Shown: in pieces, positions 54,671 through 61,960 of the stretch
Position numbering within the stretch: the first letter of the stretch is position 1
Layout of the letters: each line of letters starts with the position of its first letter
Source: JAEUHZ01 sp964552795
GTDB taxonomy: Bacteria; Planctomycetota; UBA1135; GCA-002686595
Reading direction: 5' to 3'
DNA length: 64,000 nucleotides
Assembly: GCA_964552795.1 (NCBI GenBank)
Contig: CAZKIO010000024.1
Span: forward strand, 1-64,000
Program-made: the position numbers and the translations under genes
Notes under the pieces: model-generated
Databases searched by the model: none
Told to the model about the DNA's origin: nothing
Seen by the model: only the letters and a program-made list of their open reading frames with translations

Positions 54671-56986
54671 ATGACCACGCGCGCGTATGACCCCTTCACT
54701 GAGCTCATCAGAACTCGCCTCGCACAGGATGCCCCGAAAGTACAAATCACAGCGACGTCCAGACCAAGATGGTTACTGCGCCTGGAGTCCGCGTTCTTCC
54801 TCCTTAGACTATACTGGATAAGTGCTACATACTGGGCACTAACAGGCTCGCTCGCAGCTGCCGGCCTACTGTTCCTGTCAAGTGGCCTCCTTGGTCACCA
54901 GATCTCTGGCACAGGACTGTTGCTTGGAGCCGCGGACTACGCATCAATAGCAGCCACCGCGGCAGCATCGCTCGCCTTCAGCGGTGCGATATTCGGCGCC
55001 ATCTCAGTACCGATCACTACAACCCTGCAGTTTGGCGCTGGGTATTCCGCCGAACTGCACCAACGCAAGCTGCTCTGGATACCTGGAGCGGCCTGCGTTG
55101 CGCTCTCCGGGCTCCTCTTCGCGGTTGCAGCCCTTAGCCCCAACCGAGACTCTGCTCTTGGGAGTGGACTGCTTGCGGCCGCGGGGTTCGGCTTGGTGTG
55201 GACGGTGTCTCGTCACGCGTTGATTTCCGGTGATCCACTGCATGCGGCAGAGCGCCAGGCCCGCTTCTTGCGGTCCGCGTTTCTCAAGAAGGTGGCTGTG
55301 ACAAGGTCCTTGATGAGGCGAATGCTCCCCAAGACTCACAGATCCGAGGACATCGTTCGAAAACTCAACTCCAAGACCGAACTGGACGACCTTGCGGGAA
55401 TGCTGAGGCAACTCTGGGAGGGCATCAGGGGCGCCCAGGCAAAAGGCCTCACTTGGCCGGCTCACACCTTCTGGGTGGCCGCGCTTGACATGTTCATGGA
55501 TTACTCCCGCAGCACTGGCGGCGCCATTGGGGCCCCGAGCGGCGTGACTCGCGTCTTGTTTCAGGTTGCCGATTCGGCTGTCACACAATTCGCGGCCGTG
55601 GACAGTGACTTGGCGGCTGTCCGGGTCATCGAATCGGTCGAACGCGCCTGCGTGCTCCCGATAGAAGGCTCTGATCACGCGGGGTTCAGATCAAGAGCGC
55701 TATCGTTCCTCAGGGGCACGCTTATGAAGCACATTGCCTCCCAGACATCAGAGATCCCCAACGTCTGCGTATCCACAATAGCGATTTCCTCCCATGGATA
55801 CATCCGCCTAGGAGCAATGGAGGATTGGGAGCGTAACGCCAACGCGCTTCGCGGCATTGCACTCAGTAGCAACCACGCGAACTTGCGACACGTAATGGAG
55901 CCCGCAGTACTTGGGCTTGTTGATGCACTTCCACTGATCAGCGGGTTGAGCGATGCCGCGGTGCGAAATCACTACTTGAGGGTGTGGGCTGATGGCCTTG
56001 TCGTCGTTGCCTCGCTGCCTAGGTTGTCCGAGCCATTTCATCGGCCAAGCGACCTCTTGATTCCGGGTGCTTGGTTGCAGTCTTCGGGTGGACTGCAACT
56101 CCGGCTATGGGAGTCCTGCGCCCTTGGCCGAGGAGAGGCCGAAGCCGCGCTGGGTGCCACCGTGAGGTTCTTGGAGGAGACCCTTGTGGTGATCGCGGGC
56201 CGTCCGATTGCTGCAGAGCCTCTTGTTTCACACGTCGACGATGGACTTGCGGCCTTGTATTCGACGGCCCTGGCCGCGGCCTGCTACCTCCATGCTGGAT
56301 CGGAGGCCGCAGAGGACCTTGCCAATTCGATCGCAGACCTGGTCGTTGATACGGTTCGCCGCACGACTTCGGAAGAGGGATGTCCACTCCTTCGTAGCGA
56401 CGATAGTTGCGAACTGATCTGGAGTCTTGCGCTGGTGTGCGGCTATCTTGCCTCGGATCCTCAACTCACGGCCGACACGCTCCGACAGATCGTACCCTCC
56501 GAACTGGCGCTCTCCGAGGCCCGCAAGGCCAGTTACTTCCGGATGGCATTCTTGCGAGGGTGCTTGATCACTCGCGACGAGCCCGACGACAACATCCGAG
56601 AGCTTGACAAGGTGTGGAAGTCCAGTCCGGCTTCGCGCTATGCAACTTGGGGACTTAGAATCGAAGGGGTTGGCAGAGTCCCTTCCCTAAACGTGAATCG
56701 CGTCTCGGTGCCGATTCCGATCACTGGCAATCCTCTTCGCGCGGTGATTAAGTGGGCCTTTGTGAGCTTCCCGAGCTTCAGCCCACCTCCCCCGGCCCCG
56801 GCCCATTCGGCAGCTACCCAAGACGATCGGCCTAGTCCCACAAGTGCTAATCGCGAGAGTGCGAAGGAGACCATCCAGCAGACGCCCGGGGCCGATGCAG
56901 CGCAGACTGGCGACGATGAAGCTCCGAATGACCACGAGTCAGAAGGCAATCCTGGTCTTCATGGGGAGATGGACCCCAGAACATAG
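54671..56986 (+). CDS. Large membrane protein of unknown function
   Basis: 771 residues, no family recognised. Four hydrophobic helices lie in the first 180 residues (YWALTGSLAAAGLLFLSSGL, YASIAATAAASLAFSGAIFG, IPGAACVALSGLLFAVAALS, GSGLLAAAGFGLVWTVSRHA). A large, mainly helical soluble part (about 190-690) and a Pro/Ser/Glu-rich tail follow. The gene is markedly less GC-rich than the backbone. Position after a restriction protein in a small island suggests a defence effector, which is inference. Its 3' end overlaps the convergent Rep gene by 28 bp. Confidence 0.6.
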   Translation: MTTRAYDPFTELIRTRLAQDAPKVQITATSRPRWLLRLESAFFLLRLYWISATYWALTGSLAAAGLLFLSSGLLGHQISGTGLLLGAADYASIAATAAASLAFSGAIFGAISVPITTTLQFGAGYSAELHQRKLLWIPGAACVALSGLLFAVAALSPNRDSALGSGLLAAAGFGLVWTVSRHALISGDPLHAAERQARFLRSAFLKKVAVTRSLMRRMLPKTHRSEDIVRKLNSKTELDDLAGMLRQLWEGIRGAQAKGLTWPAHTFWVAALDMFMDYSRSTGGAIGAPSGVTRVLFQVADSAVTQFAAVDSDLAAVRVIESVERACVLPIEGSDHAGFRSRALSFLRGTLMKHIASQTSEIPNVCVSTIAISSHGYIRLGAMEDWERNANALRGIALSSNHANLRHVMEPAVLGLVDALPLISGLSDAAVRNHYLRVWADGLVVVASLPRLSEPFHRPSDLLIPGAWLQSSGGLQLRLWESCALGRGEAEAALGATVRFLEETLVVIAGRPIAAEPLVSHVDDGLAALYSTALAAACYLHAGSEAAEDLANSIADLVVDTVRRTTSEEGCPLLRSDDSCELIWSLALVCGYLASDPQLTADTLRQIVPSELALSEARKASYFRMAFLRGCLITRDEPDDNIRELDKVWKSSPASRYATWGLRIEGVGRVPSLNVNRVSVPIPITGNPLRAVIKWAFVSFPSFSPPPPAPAHSAATQDDRPSPTSANRESAKETIQQTPGADAAQTGDDEAPNDHESEGNPGLHGEMDPRT

Positions 56987-57963
56987 CCGGACGCGCGTGG
57001 TCCAGGTGTTTTCGAGTCGTGCGCTACCCGGACACCTGGTTTGTGCCGCGCCATCCATGACTGAACCGCGCGCCAAGCTTGCTCCTCCGCAATCTCCTCA
57101 GGTGTGAGTTGTAGGCGCCCGTTCACCACCGGGTGAAGCTCTGGACTCTCCGCGACCACAAAGCCTGTCAGGAGTCCATTGCCGCGCTGACGCGGAGGGA
57201 GGAGGCGCTGAGAAGCTGCGAGCCGACGGAACCCCTTGGGAGCGCCGTAGGGTGTCTGATCTCCGGACTTGAACCGTGGATTGGCGACGTTGCTGGCAGC
57301 CTTGGCCAAGTAGGCAGCGATCCCGGTCTCGCTGCGCAGGATCTCGCTCCAGTGCCCCCTCCGGCCGAAGCCGGCTTCGTCGATCATGCTGCAGAGTTGA
57401 TCATGGAACCTCGAGAAGACGACCAAGCGGCCCATCCCGTGCCCTGCTCTCGCGTGAGGCTGTTCCCAGGTTCCCAGCTGTTCCACGTACGCCTGAAGGC
57501 TCGCACCTCCAAGGACCAAGTTCATGTGCGGGTGGGGGGAACCCTGCACGTGACGCTCCCAGGTCTTGATGAAGACGATGTCCGGGAAGTGGCGCCTTAG
57601 CCGCTTGTACAGCCGGTCGTGCCACAGGCTGTGAGAGTCCCGGTAGGCGTCCCACGGGCTTGGATGGCTGCCACGATCGAAGGTGATTACCGTGTAGAGC
57701 CACCACGGGAGCTTCTCGATCCCGGCTGCAATGCGCCTGTGGTCATCGAGAAAGACGTAGGGACCGCATCTGCGACAGCGGTACGAATGGCAAAGGAACG
57801 GTACGGCGCGGATCTCGTGCTCCTCAGCGCCCCCGTCCTTCGGCCAAAGGTACATCACAGCCTTGCGCTGCTCACAGACGCGCACGCTCCACAGCGAAAT
57901 GCGACCGGGAACGGGATCGAGGTAGATGGGGCCCGCGAGCGGATCACGCTTCGATCCGGACAT
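56959..57963 (-). CDS. HUH-type rolling-circle replication protein
   Basis: 334 residues from ATG 57963, preceded by AGGGAGG; a TTG at 58017 is less likely. A Cys cluster (FLCHSYRCRRCGP, C58-C63-C66) comes first. The HUH motif is H144-P-H146 (GSPHPHMNLVL), preceded by FIKTWERHVQ as in plasmid and microvirus Rep proteins. The presumed nicking Tyr is Y218 (ETGIAAYLAKAASN). A single Tyr suggests a plasmid-type Rep. It would start rolling-circle replication of the excised island. A strong hairpin 5' of the gene could be the nick site. Confidence 0.75.
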   Translation of the reverse strand: MSGSKRDPLAGPIYLDPVPGRISLWSVRVCEQRKAVMYLWPKDGGAEEHEIRAVPFLCHSYRCRRCGPYVFLDDHRRIAAGIEKLPWWLYTVITFDRGSHPSPWDAYRDSHSLWHDRLYKRLRRHFPDIVFIKTWERHVQGSPHPHMNLVLGGASLQAYVEQLGTWEQPHARAGHGMGRLVVFSRFHDQLCSMIDEAGFGRRGHWSEILRSETGIAAYLAKAASNVANPRFKSGDQTPYGAPKGFRRLAASQRLLPPRQRGNGLLTGFVVAESPELHPVVNGRLQLTPEEIAEEQAWRAVQSWMARHKPGVRVAHDSKTPGPRASGYVLGSISP

Positions 57964-58017
57964 CGGAGGCCTCCCTGCCCGCGACGCCTGGGGCACAGAT
58001 GTTCTTCTCTGAGACAA

Positions 58018-58460
58018 GCCAACGCGCGCGCGCGGTGATACGCGTGTCGCGTGCTACGGGCAGGCTCGCCGCGATCACCCCACCCCCTCCGCCCCCGCCC
58101 CTCTCCAGGGGCGGGGGAACGCCGAACTGGCGCGTTGCCCCGGAAGGCCCGCAGTTCGGAGGTGGCGCAAGGGTGAGGTCGGCCGGAACTCGGGGGGCCT
58201 TCCGGGCGGGAAGGTGCGGCGGGTCGACATCGGCTGGTCGTTGCCCGCTTCCCCCTTCCCGAGTCTGTGGTCCAACCCGATCGTCCGGCCGCCCCGCCCT
58301 TGCACCATGCTTCCGCTCGCCACGGCGCCGGAGAGCCCCGCTGCGGGATTCCGGTTCGCGAGCCTGAGCTTCGAGACCCGGCCGACGGTGCTGCGCTCAG
58401 GCAGCCTGCCAGCCCCGGGATCCCCCCCACCATCGCAGGCGAATGCCAAGCGATGCGGGA
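58018..58460. other. GC-rich spacer upstream of rep, possible origin
   Basis: 443 nt without a convincing gene; frames on both strands give Pro/Arg/Gly low-complexity translations. It holds a perfect 11-bp hairpin (58092-58117). A location between rep and the excisionase-like gene suits a double-strand origin. Confidence 0.45.
58092..58117. repeat. Perfect 11-bp hairpin near rep
   Basis: Arms CCCCCGCCCCT and AGGGGCGGGGG around CTCC. It is either a terminator for the upstream minus-strand genes or a nick-site hairpin for the HUH Rep. Confidence 0.6.
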
Positions 58461-58787
58461 TCACGCGCTCCTCCGGTCGGGATCCGCTCCCAGGTCCCGG
58501 GCGATCCGCCGGCGCTCCGCCTCGCCCAGTTGGGCAGGGGGGCGGACAGGGCCCCCTCGCAGACCGCCGGGCGCGAGGAACTCACACACCCATGCGTCGC
58601 AGGTGAAGCGCCCGGCGCCCAGCGCGACCGTGCGGAGGATCCCACCTCCGCGCGAGCCTCGCAGGACCCAGCGCCACAGGGTCGCGCGGTTCAGTTTCTT
58701 GCCGCGACAGCGGCTGGGGAGCCTCTCGGTGTACTCGGCGAGGGGACGGAGCTTCTTGCAGGTTGGATCGAGCGGTTCGCGGTTCAT
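58461..58787 (-). CDS. DUF1580-like excisionase / HTH protein
   Basis: 108 residues from ATG 58787 (GGAGA upstream). KLRPLAEYTERLPSRCRGKK, then LNRATLWRWVLRGSRGGGIL and RTVALGAGRFTCDAWVCEFL match the small DUF1580 HTH family common in Planctomycetota mobile elements. Probably the recombination directionality factor or regulator of this island. Confidence 0.65.
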   Translation of the reverse strand: MNREPLDPTCKKLRPLAEYTERLPSRCRGKKLNRATLWRWVLRGSRGGGILRTVALGAGRFTCDAWVCEFLAPGGLRGGPVRPPAQLGEAERRRIARDLGADPDRRSA

Positions 58788-58972
58788 CGTCGGCGTTCTC
58801 CAGCGCAGGTAGGTGCGCGCTGCTGCCGATCTTCCGCTCGAAGTGCAGCTTTCGCCGGTGCATTTGTGTGGCGAGTTTGTGGCTGCGAAATTCTCTCCCT
58901 GAGCGAAGTGTGGTGCGAGTGTGGCGCTCGCAGGTCTGCAGTGTGGCCGATTTGTGCCGGAGTGCCCCGTCG

Positions 58973-59617
58973 CTAGCCCGAGGCGAACAAGTCGGCTGGG
59001 GCTCCGATCGGCACATGTCGGATGAAGTACCCACCGCCGCGAGGACCATCGAGGACCCCCTGTCGCTTCAGCTGCGCAGTCCGGTCGCGGACCGCGTCCG
59101 GTCGTATTCCCAGCTTGGCAGCCAGCTGCTTGGCACCAAGTCGGCGTTCGACTAGCAGCGGTAGGATCCGGTGATCCAGTTCGTGGAGCTCGGCCCAGGT
59201 TGGACCCTCGGGCCTCAAGACGTAGGGAGCAGCCCGCACCCACCTGCCCTGCTCGTCGGGCGTAGGCAGCACGCGCAGGGTGTCGAGTGCTTGACGACGC
59301 ATGGTCAGGAGTTGCTCGACCAAGTCCTCCCTGAATCGGAGGTGTGCTCGCGAACTGCCCCAGTTCTCGGGCGTCATGGCGGTCTCGAGGTGCGCTCGTT
59401 CGAACGTGCCCAGGCCGAGGAACTGCGCGATGAGCTTGCGGATGCGGACCCGCTCCTCGGAGAGGAACTCCGAGAGTGCCTCTACTGCGTGGTCGTAGCG
59501 CTCGCGCTCACGGCCGGTGCGTTTCCTCGGAGGGAAGCGCGGCACCTGGAGCGCGAGCGCGAGCGCTTGCTCCAGCAGATTGACTTCGACGTAGGGATCG
59601 TCCTTGCTGAGGTCCAC
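58973..59617 (-). CDS. Unknown protein with C-terminal winged-helix-like segment
   Basis: 214 residues from GTG 59617 (AGGAGG upstream). Helical first half (EVNLLEQALALALQVPRFPP, RIRKLIAQFLGLGTFERAHL), then ILPLLVERRLGAKQLAAKLG and DAVRDRTAQLKRQGVLDGPR, which reads like a winged helix. No family recognised. Same strand and between integrase and excisionase-like genes, so probably an island regulator. Confidence 0.6.
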   Translation of the reverse strand: MDLSKDDPYVEVNLLEQALALALQVPRFPPRKRTGRERERYDHAVEALSEFLSEERVRIRKLIAQFLGLGTFERAHLETAMTPENWGSSRAHLRFREDLVEQLLTMRRQALDTLRVLPTPDEQGRWVRAAPYVLRPEGPTWAELHELDHRILPLLVERRLGAKQLAAKLGIRPDAVRDRTAQLKRQGVLDGPRGGGYFIRHVPIGAPADLFASG

Positions 59618-59717
59618 GGCCCCTCCTGCGCGCGAGCGGGCGGCGTCGAGACGCGCCCGCTCGGTTCCCTGTTGGGGTGGCCGACTCCGGCCACCCAGCA
59701 GCGCACAGACTACCGGG

Positions 59718-60911
59718 CTACCCGACCTGCTCCATGATCTCGATGGCCCGCTTCCGGTCCGCCTCGGCGTAGATCTGGGTGGTCTCGATCAGGCGGTGCC
59801 CGAGCACGACCTTGGCGACCTCGAGCCCGAAGTGCTCGCGCAGCCGCGTAGCAGCGTTGTGGCGGAGTTGGTTCGGGTGCCAGGGAGGCACGCCGGCAGC
59901 CACGCACGCACGGACGATCGCCTGGCGGTACTGGTCGACCTCGTACCGGTCCCCGAACTTGGCGCGAGGGCGCGCCTGGCTTCGCTTGGCCTGCGCGCGG
60001 ATGTGGCTCGGGTAGAGCGGGGTCCTGCGCTGGGCACGCGCGCGCTCGTGGCGGAGACGCTCCGCCTCCCGGGGAGAGAACAGGAAGCCCTCCTGGAGCC
60101 CCGGCCTCATCCACCGCGAGACGATCTCGCGCGCCGCCGGACCCAGGGGGATCACGCGATCCTCCCCTCGCCAGGAGTTCTTGTGGAGCACCGGCCGGTA
60201 GAGCCAGGTCCTCTCCCTCCGGTCGATGTCGCAGGCCCGCATGCTGGCGATCTCGCCGGGCCGCGCGCCGGTGAGCAGCTGCAGTTGCACCATCGCCTGC
60301 ACTGGCTCCGGCATGAGCGGGAGCGCCTTGCTCACGTGCTCCTCCGGGACCGGCCGGATCGGGTCCGTCTCCCGCGCGCCGCCGCGGCCGCGCCGCAGGC
60401 CCCGGACCGTGCAGAGAGCGTGGTACGCGGTCGCGGGGAGCAGCTCGTTCTCGGCGCCCCACTTGAAGGCCCGCTTCACGATCCCGATGCGGTCGTTGAT
60501 CGTGGCCCGCGCGAGCCCGCGCTCGACCATCCGCTCGCGCAGCTGGTTCAGGAGCCGGGGCCCGAACTCCTCCGCCGGCAGGTCGGCGGCGAACTCGAAC
60601 AAGCCTCGCATCGCGAGCTTGGTGTTCTCGACGGTCCCGGTCGGCGTTCCGTCCGGGTGCCGGTACTCGCGCTCCGCGAAGGCCCGGTACTGGTCGCACA
60701 GGTGCGCCACGAGGAAGGGCGCGCGCGCGCCCAGCTCCGGCATGCGGAAGCCGTGGTTGACGTACTCCGCGATCAGGCGCTGGTACTTGGCGTGGCTCTC
60801 GGGAGACCCGTGCTTCCCGAGGTAGTGGTCTCGCCCGCTGAGCGTGACGACAGCTTGGCCGGTGCGCTTGTGGAAGCGATAGCCGGGAACCGTGTGGTGT
60901 CGGTGAGGCAT
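59718..60911 (-). CDS. Tyrosine integrase of island 2
   Basis: 397 residues from ATG 60911. Includes an N-terminal arm-binding-like region (RFHKRTGQAVVTLSGRDHYL) and a SAM-like core-binding domain (about 70-160), unlike the minimal recombinase of island 1. Catalytic motifs: TGARPGEIASM (Arg), PNQLRHNAAT (His/Arg pair), LGHRLIETTQIYAEAD (His and nucleophile Tyr). It ends IEIMEQVG. Located 112 bp from the tRNA-Gly attachment site, so it is the enzyme that integrated this island. Confidence 0.93.
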   Translation of the reverse strand: MPHRHHTVPGYRFHKRTGQAVVTLSGRDHYLGKHGSPESHAKYQRLIAEYVNHGFRMPELGARAPFLVAHLCDQYRAFAEREYRHPDGTPTGTVENTKLAMRGLFEFAADLPAEEFGPRLLNQLRERMVERGLARATINDRIGIVKRAFKWGAENELLPATAYHALCTVRGLRRGRGGARETDPIRPVPEEHVSKALPLMPEPVQAMVQLQLLTGARPGEIASMRACDIDRRERTWLYRPVLHKNSWRGEDRVIPLGPAAREIVSRWMRPGLQEGFLFSPREAERLRHERARAQRRTPLYPSHIRAQAKRSQARPRAKFGDRYEVDQYRQAIVRACVAAGVPPWHPNQLRHNAATRLREHFGLEVAKVVLGHRLIETTQIYAEADRKRAIEIMEQVG

Positions 60912-61022
60912 GGCAGTCTGGGAGGCTTGATGGCCGGTAGGACTACCGGCCACGGACCTGTCCGAGCTGCACTGCCCACCGTGGGCAGGTTCCCCAAACC
61001 TGGGGATCAGCGAGACCTAGGT

Positions 61023-61097
61023 TGGAGCGGCTGAAGGGACTTGAACCCTCGACATCCACCTTGGCAAGGTGGCGCTCTACCACTGAGCTACAGCCGC
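61023..61097 (-). tRNA. tRNA-Gly(GCC), intact
   Basis: Minus strand: acceptor stem GCGGCTG/CAGCCGC, CCA encoded. Anticodon arm CCACC, loop TTGCCAA, GGTGG, giving anticodon GCC. Its 3' 45 bp (61023-61067) are repeated at 53254-53298; island 2 restores the full tRNA after integration. Confidence 0.95.
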
Positions 61098-61177
61098 AAC
61101 GGGGGAGGAAGGATAGCGCGCTGACCGGCCAGGGCAAGCCCGGCCCCGAGCCTCCCCCCGCCGCGCGCTCCGGCCCC

Positions 61178-61960
61178 CTACTGCGGCCCCGACGCCCCGG
61201 CGATCCGGCGCGCGACGTGCTCGCCCGCGCGCGCCGCGGCCGCGGGCAGCGCCTCTCCCAGCGCCAGGGCTCCCGCCAGCACGGACGCGAACCGGCACCC
61301 CGAGCCGCGGATCTTCCCGCCCGCCACGCGGGCGTGCTCCAGCCACGCGCGGCGGCCGCCGCGCTCCAGCACGAGGTCGCGCACCGGATCCTCGGCGCCG
61401 TGCCCGCCCTTCAGCACCACCGCCGCGGCGCCCAGCCCCAGCAACAGCCGCGCGGCGTCCTCGCGCGCGGCAGGCGAGCTCACCAGCGGGGCGAGCGGCA
61501 CGCGCGCGATCCGCGCCGCCTCGTCCAGGTTGGGCGTCAGCACGAGATCGTGGCCGAGCAGCTCGCCGCGCAGGCTCTCCACGCCGGCGGCGTCCAGGAA
61601 CACGCCGCCGCTCGACGCGCGGATCACGGGGTCGAGCACGATCGGCAGCGCGACGCCTTCGCGCGCGCGCACGAACTCGACGAGGCGTGCGGCACGCGCG
61701 ACGTGCTCGGGCCCCGGCAGCAGGCCGAACTTCAGCGCCGCGATGCCGTGCGCGGCCGCGGCGCGCGCTTCGTCGAACCACGCTTCGGGCGGACAGGCGT
61801 TCACGGCGCGCAGCGCGCCGTCGTCCTGGTCCGTGCGCGCGGTCACGACCACGACCGTCTCGACGGGCAGCTCCGACAGCGCCGCGACGTCGGCGCCGAC
61901 GCCCGCGCCGCTCTTGTCGTGGCCGGCCACGATCAGCACGCGCGGGCGCCGCGCGCTCAT
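61178..61960 (-). CDS. thiD: Hydroxymethylpyrimidine (phosphate) kinase
   Basis: 260 residues from ATG 61960. Ribokinase-like HMP kinase motifs: VLIVAGHDKSGAGVGADVAA, then VVVVTARTDQDDG, IVLDPVIRASSG, VLTPNLDEAARIA, VVLKGGHG and the catalytic GSGCRFASVLAGALALG near the end. It phosphorylates hydroxymethylpyrimidine for thiamine synthesis; pyridoxal-kinase activity of this fold is an alternative. Overlaps the upstream gene by 4 bp (ATGA). Confidence 0.88.
   Translation of the reverse strand: MSARRPRVLIVAGHDKSGAGVGADVAALSELPVETVVVVTARTDQDDGALRAVNACPPEAWFDEARAAAAHGIAALKFGLLPGPEHVARAARLVEFVRAREGVALPIVLDPVIRASSGGVFLDAAGVESLRGELLGHDLVLTPNLDEAARIARVPLAPLVSSPAAREDAARLLLGLGAAAVVLKGGHGAEDPVRDLVLERGGRRAWLEHARVAGGKIRGSGCRFASVLAGALALGEALPAAAARAGEHVARRIAGASGPQ

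Larger units (their letters stand above)
53254..61067. mobile_element. Genomic island 2 (about 7.8 kb) in tRNA-Gly(GCC)
   Basis: A perfect 45-bp direct repeat of the tRNA 3' half bounds it, with a tyrosine integrase reading from the tRNA end inward. Contents: ScoMcrA/DUF3883-type restriction protein, large membrane protein, HUH Rep, excisionase-like protein, unknown DNA-binding-like protein, integrase. Base composition is visibly less GC-rich than the flanks, above all at 53.4-57 kb. It resembles a satellite-like integrative element carrying defence cargo. Confidence 0.88.

Noticed and set aside
58075..58464. Possible gene between excisionase-like gene and rep
   Set aside because: Low complexity and spans the strong hairpin; treated as spacer.
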